Positions 6,823 through 13,174 of a stretch of 13,174 nucleotides of DNA are shown here, in pieces. Source of the stretch: Xanthobacteraceae bacterium (GTDB lineage Bacteria; Pseudomonadota; Alphaproteobacteria; Rhizobiales; Xanthobacteraceae). Below the pieces are notes generated by a model that saw only the letters and a program-made list of their open reading frames with translations, was not told where the DNA came from and ran no database searches. The stretch covers positions 1 through 13,174 of the forward strand of contig JASHRR010000555.1 of the NCBI GenBank assembly GCA_030037185.1, read 5' to 3'. Every line of letters starts with the position of its first letter. The stretch's first letter is position 1. Both the position numbers and the translations under genes were made by a program.

Positions 6823-8517
6823 GTGGCTCCTCCGCGCAACTGTTCCGTGCTCATCGTCGGCGGCGGCCCTTGCGGGCTGATGCTGGCGAATGAACTCGGT
6901 CGGCGCGGCGTCAGTGCCGTTCTGGTCGATGAAGAGCCAAGCACCGCCTTCAATCCTCAGGCCAATGCGACGCAGGCTCGGACAATGGAGCACTTTCGGC
7001 GCCTTGGCTTCGCGCACGAAATACGATCGCTGGGCCTGCCCACTGACTTTCCTACGGATGTGGCCTATTTCACCCGCTACGCGCGCCATGAATTGGCGCG
7101 TTTTTCGATGCCGTCGTCAGGTGAAGCGGTAGAGCGCGTCAAGCGTTTATCCGGTTCATGGAGCGCTGCCGAATTTCCGCACCGGGTATCGCAAAAGTTC
7201 GTTGAACAAGTATTGCGCCGTCACGCCGAGAAGCTTCCAGGCATTTCGATCAACTTTGGCTATCAGCTCGTTCGCTTTTCCGAGCACGCGCGCGGCATTG
7301 AGGCGCAGATTGAGCGTGTTGCCGACGGACGGACGCTCACCATAGAGGCAGCCTATCTGGTCGGAGCCGATGGGCCGCGCAGCACGATCCGTCAGGCCCT
7401 TGGATTCGGATATCTGGGCGATCATGGGATCGTGCGGCATTTCTTTGGTGGCCGCATGCATGCCATTTACCTGCGTGCTCCCGATTTCTATCGGCTCGTC
7501 CCACACCCTCCCGCCTGGATGAACGTCACCTTTAATCGCGAGCGCCGCGCTTTCATGGCGGCGGTGGACGGCAAGGGTGAGTTTGCATTCCACACCCAAT
7601 TGCAACCCCACGAGAATGAAAGCGAGATCACCGATCACCGCGCCGCCGCGATGTTTGGTGCGGCCGCGGGCGCCGCAATCGACCTCGAAATCTTATCGCG
7701 AGGGACATGGACGGCCGGCTTTGCCCTGGTCGCCGAACGCTTTCAGCGGGGACGTGTGTTCATCGCCGGAGACGCCGCGCATCTGTTCACGCCCACAGGG
7801 GGGCTTGGGTACAACACGGCGGTGGAAGATGCCGTCAATCTGGGCTGGAAGCTTGCCAGCGTCATTCGGGGTCAAGCCAGCGCTGGCCTCCTCGATACAT
7901 ACGAAGCCGAGCGCCAACCGATCGCCAACCGCAATACACGCTTCGCAAAAGCATTTGCCGACTCCATCGGCAACTTCAGGCCGGTTCCTGAAATCGAGGA
8001 CGACACTGCCGAGGGCGAGAGAGCGCGTCGCGAAGCCGGCGAATATCTCGCCGCTCATGGCAAAGCCGAATTTGACATCCCGGGCATCACATTCGGTGGC
8101 CGCTATGATGGATCGCCCGTGATCATTGATGACGGCACGGCGCCGCCACCCGATGAGGCGAATGTGTACGTGGCTTGCGCCAAGCCGGGCGGTCGCGCAC
8201 CGCATGCGTGGCTCTCTGATGATACATCCCTGTATGATTGCTTCGGCTTTGAATGGACGCTGTTACGATTCTCGACCGCAGAGAAGGCCAATGGTCTGAT
8301 CGAAGCGGCTGGCGAAGCTGGCGTTGACCTTAAAGTCCTCGATCTTCCAGCAGACGGTATTCGCGACATTTACGGCGCGGATCTTGTCTTGGTGAGACCC
8401 GATCAGATTGTGGCCTGGCGTTCCAACCGCGCCCACGATCCTAAATTAGTTCTTAGCCGCGTGCTCAGGCTTCAAGCGCAGACACCGCCAGACGCGCAGG
8501 AGCGACAGAGAACATAA
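6823..8517 (+). CDS. FAD-dependent aromatic hydroxylase, PheA/TfdB family
   Basis: This is a class A flavoprotein monooxygenase, using FAD and NAD(P)H to add one oxygen to an aromatic ring. All three family motifs are present: the dinucleotide motif VLIVGGGPCGLMLA with its acidic strand end (VLVDEE), the DG motif YLVGADGPRSTIRQALG, and the GD motif RVFIAGDAAHLFTPTGG followed by GLGYNTAVEDAVNLGWKL. The C-terminal 130 residues form the thioredoxin-like domain of the PheA/TfdB/MhpA group. No ATG is available. I chose the GTG at 6823, eight codons before the first beta-strand. The frame stays open back to a TTG at 6772, and neither has a good Shine-Dalgarno sequence. Total length (564-581) is normal for the family. 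It is divergent from the damaged luciferase-like gene and 68 bases ahead of the decayed acyl-CoA dehydrogenase-like frame. A phenolic or dihydroxylated substrate feeding the intradiol dioxygenase is likely but unproven. Confidence 0.88.
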   Translation: MAPPRNCSVLIVGGGPCGLMLANELGRRGVSAVLVDEEPSTAFNPQANATQARTMEHFRRLGFAHEIRSLGLPTDFPTDVAYFTRYARHELARFSMPSSGEAVERVKRLSGSWSAAEFPHRVSQKFVEQVLRRHAEKLPGISINFGYQLVRFSEHARGIEAQIERVADGRTLTIEAAYLVGADGPRSTIRQALGFGYLGDHGIVRHFFGGRMHAIYLRAPDFYRLVPHPPAWMNVTFNRERRAFMAAVDGKGEFAFHTQLQPHENESEITDHRAAAMFGAAAGAAIDLEILSRGTWTAGFALVAERFQRGRVFIAGDAAHLFTPTGGLGYNTAVEDAVNLGWKLASVIRGQASAGLLDTYEAERQPIANRNTRFAKAFADSIGNFRPVPEIEDDTAEGERARREAGEYLAAHGKAEFDIPGITFGGRYDGSPVIIDDGTAPPPDEANVYVACAKPGGRAPHAWLSDDTSLYDCFGFEWTLLRFSTAEKANGLIEAAGEAGVDLKVLDLPADGIRDIYGADLVLVRPDQIVAWRSNRAHDPKLVLSRVLRLQAQTPPDAQERQRT

Positions 8518-8585
8518 ATTCGCGCTCACCGGCAGCCAAGAGGCGGAAAAGCCAGACGCTGACAAGTCCGGGTTGGGGAGGTAAG

Positions 8586-9350
8586 ATGGGCGATACATTT
8601 CCAAGTGATCGAAAGGAAAAGAGGGAGGCGCTGCTCAATGACGTCGATAAAATCGCTCCGGTTCTGCAAGCTTGCGGCGCCAGCAGCGAGGAGCTCGGCA
8701 CACTTTCGCGCGAAGCCGTTATTGGGTTACGGACGATCCCTATGGTCAAGCGCGAGCGCTGCACAAAGAGCGGCGGCTTACAAGCTGATCCCGTGGCCGA
8801 AATGATCGTGCCGGAGCAGCTCTCCTATCAGGATGTGACCAGTGCCTGGTGCACCATGGCGGGCGCCGGCATCGCCTCGCGCGGTACCGGTCTGCCTCAA
8901 TCGGGCCTCGAGAAGGTCTTCACTGAGGCAAATATGCTGTCGGCTGCCATATCCCGTTTGCCCGCCGCACGGGCAGTAAGGAACCGAAATGGCTGGCGTG
9001 TGGGCGGCCGGTGCCGATTTAACGGCGGTATTCGACACGCGCAGTGGGTGGCGGGCGGAACGGTCGCACCTGCATTCATGTATGCGTGTTACGCGCGCCG
9101 ATACGACGGGGTGACGAAGACTTGCCGGCGGGGCGGCGATCGCCGATGTGCGGGCGATTGGTGTCTATACAACAGACCCCTCAATCGAAACGGCAACGAT
9201 GCGCAACCACTTGCCGGCGACAGCGCACGAGAGGTCCCCGGCGGTTTGTTGCGCCACCTCAACATCGCTGGCCTTCACCAGGTGATGAGCGATACGGCTA
9301 ACGAAATCACGGAAGTTCCGCTTGGGCTGCCGGCCGGTCGGCTGTCATGA
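8586..9350 (+). pseudogene. Decayed acyl-CoA dehydrogenase-family (flavin hydroxylase-like) reading frame
   Basis: The 254-codon frame has a strong ribosome site (GGGGAGGTAAG just before ATG 8586). Its first 160 or so residues fit the acyl-CoA dehydrogenase-like group that includes two-component flavin hydroxylases: LLNDVDKIAPVLQACGASSE, EALSYQD-type text as EQLSYQDVTSAWCTMAGAG, then NGWRVGGRCRFNGGIRHAQW. Between GLRT and GGLQADP (about 51-63) the expected hydrophobic segment is replaced by PMVKRERCTKS, as from a local frame disturbance. After GGTVAP (about 162) the homology disappears into a Cys/Arg-rich sequence, and the all-helical C-terminal domain needed for FAD binding and tetramerisation is missing; family members are near 390 residues. 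I read it as a non-functional remnant. It follows the FAD monooxygenase on the same strand and may once have been part of that transcript. Confidence 0.65.
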
Positions 9351-9424
9351 CCGCCATCTGAAGTCGCGCAGAATCTGCGGCGCATCAACTCTGAATTCAA
9401 AAGCTCACACCGAGGTAATGATCT

Positions 9425-10543
9425 ATGGCCAGCGTTCTTTTCTCTCCGATCACCCTGCGCGGGCTCACGCTTGCCAACCGCGTCGTGGTGTCGCCAATGT
9501 GCCAATACAATTCCGACAACGGTTCGGCCAACGACTGGCACCTGATGCATCTCGGCAATATGTCGCTCGGCTGCGCCGGGCTGGTGATGACCGAGATGAC
9601 CGACGTCAATCCGCAAGGCCGGATCTCGCCGCGCTGCGCCGGCATGTGGTCGGACGACAACGAGAAGGCGCTCAAGCGCGTGCACGATTTCTGCCGGCAA
9701 TACGGCGTCGCCAAGCTCGGCGTTCAGCTCGCCCATGCCGGCCGCAAGGGACCGACCATGCCGCCGGCGGCGGGCGGCAAGCCGATCCTGACCAAGGAGG
9801 AAGGCGGTTGGACGCCGGAAGCGCCGTCGGCGATCCCCTACGACACCGGCTGGCCAATGCCGCACGCGATGACCAAGGACGACATCAAGCGCTGCATCGG
9901 CGAGTTCGCCGCCGCCGCCAAGCGCGTCGAGCGCATCGGCTACGACCTGATCGAGCTGCACGGTGCGCACGGCTATCTGGCACACCAGTTCCTGTCACCG
10001 CTATCCAACCAGCGTACTGACGAGTACGGCGGCTCGACTGAGAACCGCATGCGTTTCGCCATCGAGATGTTCGAGGCGGTGCGTGCGGTATGGCCAGAGC
10101 AGAAGCCGCTCGGTATGCGCGTCTCGGCGACCGATTGGGTCGACGGCGGCTGGACGCCGGAAGAAACCGTGCTGCTTGCCAAGGAGCTGAAGACGCGCGG
10201 CATGGACTACATGGACGTCTCCAGCGGCGGCCTCGATCCGCGCCAGAAGATTCCGCTGGCCCCCGGCTATCAGGTCCAGTTCGCCGAAAAGGTGAAAAAG
10301 GCAAGCGGTATGACGGTTATGACCGTCGGCCTGATCGCGGGTTACCAGCAAGCCGAGGACATCGTCGCCTCCGGCAAGGCCGACTTCATCTGCCTGGCGC
10401 GCGGCGCGATGTGGGACCCGCGCTGGGCCTGGCATGCTGCCGAGGAGCTTGGCGCTGATGCGCCTTATGCCCCGAAGATGATGGGCTGCCATCCCAAGCT
10501 GCGGCCACAGCTCTTTCCAAAGCGCGCGGAACGAATGCCCTGA
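9425..10543 (+). CDS. Old Yellow Enzyme-family NADH:flavin oxidoreductase (XenA/YqjM-like)
   Basis: This 372-residue FMN barrel reduces activated C=C bonds of enones, maleimides or nitro compounds using NAD(P)H. It belongs to the thermophilic-like/XenA-YqjM class: the redox-tuning cysteine is Cys26 in SPMCQY with Tyr28 beside it, and the substrate anion pair is His179/His182 with Tyr184 in ELHGAHGYL. The following stretch with NQRTDEYGGSTENR is the family signature, and GWTPEETVLLAK plus DYMDVSSGG lie in the later strands. QLAHAGRKG near residue 101 is also typical. The ATG at 9425 has GAGG nine bases upstream. Length and motifs are intact, in contrast to the decayed frame 74 bases before it. 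It is followed 104 bases later by the M24-like gene on the same strand, so co-transcription is probable. The physiological substrate is unknown; in this setting, reduction of an unsaturated ring-cleavage or dearomatised intermediate is a reasonable guess. Confidence 0.95.
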   Translation: MASVLFSPITLRGLTLANRVVVSPMCQYNSDNGSANDWHLMHLGNMSLGCAGLVMTEMTDVNPQGRISPRCAGMWSDDNEKALKRVHDFCRQYGVAKLGVQLAHAGRKGPTMPPAAGGKPILTKEEGGWTPEAPSAIPYDTGWPMPHAMTKDDIKRCIGEFAAAAKRVERIGYDLIELHGAHGYLAHQFLSPLSNQRTDEYGGSTENRMRFAIEMFEAVRAVWPEQKPLGMRVSATDWVDGGWTPEETVLLAKELKTRGMDYMDVSSGGLDPRQKIPLAPGYQVQFAEKVKKASGMTVMTVGLIAGYQQAEDIVASGKADFICLARGAMWDPRWAWHAAEELGADAPYAPKMMGCHPKLRPQLFPKRAERMP

Positions 10544-10647
10544 GCCAGCAATCCCCTTTCCGAGGGTTACAAGAAAATCGGCACAGAGCCTAACCTTACC
10601 AGCATGGGCACCTATCGAGCAGGACCAATAAATCCGAGGAGCTTGCT

Positions 10648-11952
10648 ATGGACGACATAACCCGCCGCGACCCGATCAGGATCAACGCCGAGGACATCAA
10701 CCCGCGCTACAATTGGCAGCGACATCTGCCCGTGCTCGGCAGCATGGGGGTCGATTTCGAGGAGCGCGTCGATTACCGGCGCATGCACCGCTACCGGCTC
10801 GGCCGGGCGCAGGCGGCGCTGGAGGCGTCCGACCTCGGCGCCATGCTGCTGTTTGACGACAACAATATCCGCTACGTCACCTCGACCAAGATCGGCGAAT
10901 GGGCGCGCGACAAGCTTTCGCGCTTCGCGCTGCTCACGCGCGGTGGCGATCCGATCCTGTGGGACTTCGGCTCCGCCGCCGTGCACCACAAGCTCTATTC
11001 GCCGTGGCTGCGGCCGGAGAATTGCAAGGCCGGCCTGGTCGGGTTGCGCGGCACCGTCGATCCGGCCTTCGGCCTGATGAAGCGCCACGCCGAGGAGATT
11101 GCCTCGCTGCTCAAAGAGGCCGGTGTCGCTAACATGCCGCTCGGCGTCGACATCATCGAGCCGCCGATGATGTTCGAGCTGGAAAAGGCCGGGCTGAAGA
11201 TCAAGGACTGCCAGCAAGTGATGCTGTCGGCGCGCGAGGTGAAGTCGGCCGACGAGATCGCGCTGCTCAACCGTGCCGCCGCCATGGTCGACGGCGCCTA
11301 CGACCTGGTCAACGAAATATTGCGGCCGGGTGTGCGCGAGAATGACATCGTCGCCGAGGTCAACAAGTTCCTCTACACCCACGGCTCCGACGACGTCGAA
11401 GCGGTCAACGCCATTTCCGGCGAGCGCTGCAGCCCGCATCCGCACAACTTCACCGACCGCATGATCCGCCCCGGCGACCAGGCCTTCTTCGACATCCTGC
11501 ACTCGTTCATGGGCTACCGCACCTGTTACTACCGCACCTTCAATGTGGTGCGGGCGACGCCGGCGCAGCACGACGCCTACCGCAAGGCGCGCGAATGGCT
11601 CGACAACGCCATCGACCGCATCAAGCCCGGCGCCTCGACCGCGCATATCTGCGAGGTGTTCCCGAACGCGCCGGAATTCGGTTTCCCCGACGAGATGGCG
11701 GCCTTCGGCCTGCAATTCGCCCACGGGCTGGGGCTGAACCTGCACGAACGGCCGATCATCAGCCGCGTCGTGTCAATGGACCATCCGACCGAGATCAAGG
11801 AAGGCATGGTGTTCGCCATCGAGACCTATTGTCCGGCGACCGACGGCTATTCAGCCGCGCGCATCGAGGAAGAGGTCGTGGTGACCGACAAGGGTTGCCG
11901 CCTGATCTCGCTGTTCCCGGCGGAGGAACTGCCGATCGCGTCGAAGTACTGA
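10648..11952 (+). CDS. M24-family metallopeptidase-like protein with a cysteine in the metal site
   Basis: The 434-residue protein has the creatinase/aminopeptidase P layout: an N-terminal domain (about 45-195, including RYRLGRAQAALEASDLGAMLLF and NNIRYVTST), then the pita-bread domain. The five canonical ligands of M24 enzymes map to Asp282 (AFFDILHS), position 293, His359 (FAHGLGLNLHE), Glu392 (GMVFAIET) and Glu407 (ARIEEEVVVT). Position 293, an aspartate in aminopeptidases (GYxxD..RTF), is cysteine here (GYRTCYYRTF), with the flanking GY and RTF kept in register. The protein may bind metal differently, or be a lyase or hydrolase rather than a peptidase; the DMSP lyase DddP and creatinase are M24 relatives with other reactions. 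The ATG at 10648 has CGAGGA seven bases upstream. It follows the ene-reductase gene and precedes a DoxX-like gene. Fold assignment is firm, the reaction is not. Confidence 0.9.
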   Translation: MDDITRRDPIRINAEDINPRYNWQRHLPVLGSMGVDFEERVDYRRMHRYRLGRAQAALEASDLGAMLLFDDNNIRYVTSTKIGEWARDKLSRFALLTRGGDPILWDFGSAAVHHKLYSPWLRPENCKAGLVGLRGTVDPAFGLMKRHAEEIASLLKEAGVANMPLGVDIIEPPMMFELEKAGLKIKDCQQVMLSAREVKSADEIALLNRAAAMVDGAYDLVNEILRPGVRENDIVAEVNKFLYTHGSDDVEAVNAISGERCSPHPHNFTDRMIRPGDQAFFDILHSFMGYRTCYYRTFNVVRATPAQHDAYRKAREWLDNAIDRIKPGASTAHICEVFPNAPEFGFPDEMAAFGLQFAHGLGLNLHERPIISRVVSMDHPTEIKEGMVFAIETYCPATDGYSAARIEEEVVVTDKGCRLISLFPAEELPIASKY

Positions 11953-12014
11953 GGTCCAGGTCACGTCTAGAGAAAAGCGGCCGAGCATCGCCAACAAGAT
12001 GACGGGGCGCTTCG

Positions 12015-12037
12015 ATTTGGCCAGGGAACGGCCAAAT
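12015..12037. promoter_or_regulatory. Perfect 8-base inverted repeat between the M24 and DoxX genes
   Basis: ATTTGGCC (12015-12022) and GGCCAAAT (12030-12037) are exact reverse complements around a seven-base loop. It lies 63 bases after the M24 stop and 45 before the DoxX start. No T-run follows, so it may be an operator or an mRNA hairpin rather than a standard terminator. Confidence 0.45.
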
Positions 12038-12081
12038 AAACAGCGGACCGACCGTAAAGGGACGCCAACAGGGGATCAGGG

Positions 12082-12459
12082 ATGTCTAGCTTAGCACAGA
12101 GCTTCAATCTTGCCGATGAGTCCAATATCCTTCGACTAATCTGCGGACTCTTCTTCATTCCGCATATTTACGCGAAGTTTTTCGTGCCCGAGGCCCTCGG
12201 CTTTTTCAAGGCGGCGAAGTTTCATCCGGCCGCCGCCTGGATGTATACCGCCTGCATCATCGAGACCGTTGTGGCTATCGGCCTCATTTTTGCGGTGCTG
12301 CCCTTCTATGTAGGTTTGCTTGGTTTTGTGCACCTTCTGGTCGCGGCCGGCGCGGTTTGGAAGGTAACGAATGGCAAATGGCTCTGGAATATCGGCGGCT
12401 TCGAATATTGTGTGTTCTGGGCGATCTGCTGCCTCGCGGTGGCGGTACATTATTCGTAA
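12082..12459 (+). CDS. Small DoxX-like integral membrane protein
   Basis: The 125-residue protein is mostly hydrophobic with four likely membrane helices: about 17-38 (LRLICGLFFIPHIYAKFF), 52-75 (AWMYTACIIETVVAIGLIFA), 77-93 (FYVGLLGFVHLLVAAGAV) and 105-123 (GFEYCVFWAICCLAVAVH). Length, helix number and the early GLFFIPHIYAKF segment resemble the DoxX family of small inner-membrane proteins, whose members are linked to quinone/thiosulfate chemistry or redox homeostasis. The call rests on topology and general similarity rather than a catalytic motif. The ATG at 12082 has CAGGGG and AGGG upstream. It reads in the same direction as the M24 gene but 129 bases later with an inverted repeat between, so it may be separately transcribed. 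Its start and continuous hydrophobic frame support real coding. Confidence 0.8.
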   Translation: MSSLAQSFNLADESNILRLICGLFFIPHIYAKFFVPEALGFFKAAKFHPAAAWMYTACIIETVVAIGLIFAVLPFYVGLLGFVHLLVAAGAVWKVTNGKWLWNIGGFEYCVFWAICCLAVAVHYS

Positions 12460-12847
12460 GAAGACCAACACAGCCTTGGGACTGGCCGGGGTTTCCCCAC
12501 CAGCGGGTGATAACCGTCTTAGCACATGAGGAGAAGGCGGGGTCTCTTCGAGCCGGTATTTGAAACGCGAGCCGACCAGCCGGCCAAGCCCTTCGCGGCA
12601 CCGACAATAACAGCCTGCCCGCGGCATCGATCCAAGCATCGATGTGCCATGGATTTCCAAAATCTCGGCTGACCGGTTTGGAAAGTTGCCAGTAAACCTC
12701 GGCAATCACCAATCCCATTGATGAGCCGAGCCACCTGGCCGTCCCGGTGTAAACGGGCGGACGCATCCGGGAACGCTACCATTCTTCTCACGGGGGCAAG
12801 GGTGCTATCTGCGGCTTGGGCGTGCCTCCAAAGCTCCTGCTGGTCGG
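12460..12847. other. Intergenic stretch without a supported gene
   Basis: About 390 bases separate the DoxX-like gene from the ClpA fragment. Minus-strand open frames cross it in all three phases, but none has a plausible start, composition or recognisable motif. A short stem (CTGG...GGGG TTT CCCC...CCAG, 12482-12503) lies just after the DoxX stop and could end that transcript, though no T-run follows. GCATCGAT is repeated in direct orientation near 12625-12641. This may be the decayed remainder of the truncated ClpA gene or an unrelated insertion. Confidence 0.4.
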
Positions 12848-13174
12848 CTAAGCTGGCCTGCCTTTACGATGCCCTGGAATGCCATGGACGATGAAGTTCA
12901 CGGCGTCGGCGCGGGTTATCTCCTGCTCTTGGAGGAAATACGCGGCGTGGCTTTCACGTTCGGCGAAGATGTTCGCAAGGAGTTCCGCGCCGGTCACTGT
13001 CGGGCGGCCGAGCCCCTGTGTTTGGATCACCGCACGCTGCACCACGCGCTGAAAGCCAGCGGTCGGACGGGTGTCGCGGTCGTCGTCGATCACCAGTCTT
13101 TTCAGCTCGTTGTCGATGTAGGTGGCGAGATTCTCTGTTAGCTTGCCAAGATCGACGTTGCAGGCCGTCATCGT
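12848..13174 (-). CDS. ClpA N-terminal domain, truncated (5' end outside the window)
   Basis: The minus-strand frame enters from the right edge and stops at 12848. Its 108 or so residues closely follow the second half of the ClpA N-domain, the substrate- and ClpS-docking module of the ClpAP unfoldase: ACNVDLGKL, YIDNELKRLVIDDDRDTRP, TAGFQRVVQRAVIQTQGLG, VTGAELLANIFAERESHAAY, then FLQEQEITRADAVNFIVHGI. A normal ClpA continues for another 600 residues with two AAA+ modules. Here the frame ends nine residues after HGI (PGHRKGRPA, stop), and no Walker A motif follows in any minus frame. It is therefore either a 3'-truncated clpA remnant or a free-standing N-domain. The domain itself looks undamaged, with FAERESHAAYFLQEQ fully kept. 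The first part of the domain and the start codon are beyond the window. Confidence 0.82.
   Translation of the reverse strand, partial: TMTACNVDLGKLTENLATYIDNELKRLVIDDDRDTRPTAGFQRVVQRAVIQTQGLGRPTVTGAELLANIFAERESHAAYFLQEQEITRADAVNFIVHGIPGHRKGRPA

Noticed and set aside
9060..9130. A short resemblance to a thiolase segment (MYACYARRYDGVT) in the tail of the decayed dehydrogenase
   Set aside because: It is only about a dozen residues, with no thiolase active-site or following motifs in any frame.
10612..11745. A 377-codon minus-strand open frame over the M24 gene
   Set aside because: It is antisense to a gene with ordered M24 motifs and a good ribosome site; the mirror protein shows no domain.
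10648..11952. Assignment as the DMSP lyase DddP
   Set aside because: The fold and N-terminal region are similar, but the DTD pair and second aspartate of DddP are not present at the aligned positions.
12136..12766. Minus-strand frames downstream of and across the DoxX-like gene
   Set aside because: They overlap four clear membrane helices on the plus strand and contain no motif; composition is Pro/Arg-rich noise. A continuation of ClpA was looked for here and not found.
1..13174. CRISPR array, tRNA, rRNA or insertion sequence
   Set aside because: No regularly spaced repeats, no cloverleaf or rRNA-like sequence and no transposase motif or matched terminal inverted repeats were seen on reading both strands.

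Overview
The window is GC-rich chromosomal DNA of alphaproteobacterial type. The Bug-type solute-binding protein, the IclR/intradiol dioxygenase catabolic genes, the ClpA N-domain and the GC-rich intergenic stem-loops all suggest a member of the Rhizobiales, probably of the Bradyrhizobium/Rhodopseudomonas group. That placement is inferred from gene content and style; no search was run.

Layout. (1) 1-1282, plus strand: the 3' end of an unrecognised gene, a GC-rich stem-loop, then an unrecognised protein with a deviant P-loop. (2) 4296-1370, minus strand: a tight three-gene set made of a stand-alone MetE catalytic-domain protein, a hydroxyquinol 1,2-dioxygenase-like enzyme with all four iron ligands, and an orphan Bug/TctC periplasmic binding protein. 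A plausible sigma70 promoter lies just upstream (4332-4360) and overlaps two small palindromes. (3) 4778-9350: an IclR regulator (minus), a luciferase-like flavin monooxygenase broken by two single-base deletions (minus), a divergent PheA/TfdB-type FAD monooxygenase (plus) and a decayed acyl-CoA dehydrogenase-family reading frame (plus). The two divergent oxygenase genes share an intergenic region with overlapping promoter-like sequences around a perfect TTGCATGCAA palindrome. (4) 9425-11952, plus strand: an Old Yellow Enzyme-family reductase and an M24 metallopeptidase-like protein in which one of the five usual metal ligands is cysteine. (5) 12082-13174: a small DoxX-like membrane protein, about 390 bases without a supported gene, and on the minus strand a ClpA N-domain that stops before any AAA+ module.

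Functionally the centre of the window reads as an accessory catabolic island for an aromatic or xenobiotic substrate. A periplasmic binding protein, ring hydroxylases, a ring-cleavage dioxygenase for trihydroxylated rings, an ene-reductase and an IclR regulator occur together. The natural substrate cannot be read from the sequence. The usual next enzyme after hydroxyquinol cleavage (maleylacetate reductase) and the TctAB membrane partners of the binding protein are both absent here. Two of the four genes between 4.7 and 9.4 kb are damaged, so that part of the pathway appears to be decaying, or the window carries sequencing indels.

The most interesting items are the MetE-core/dioxygenase/Bug operon (a possible demethylation-plus-ring-cleavage unit), the cysteine-substituted M24 enzyme next to an ene-reductase, the compact divergent promoter and the isolated ClpA N-domain.
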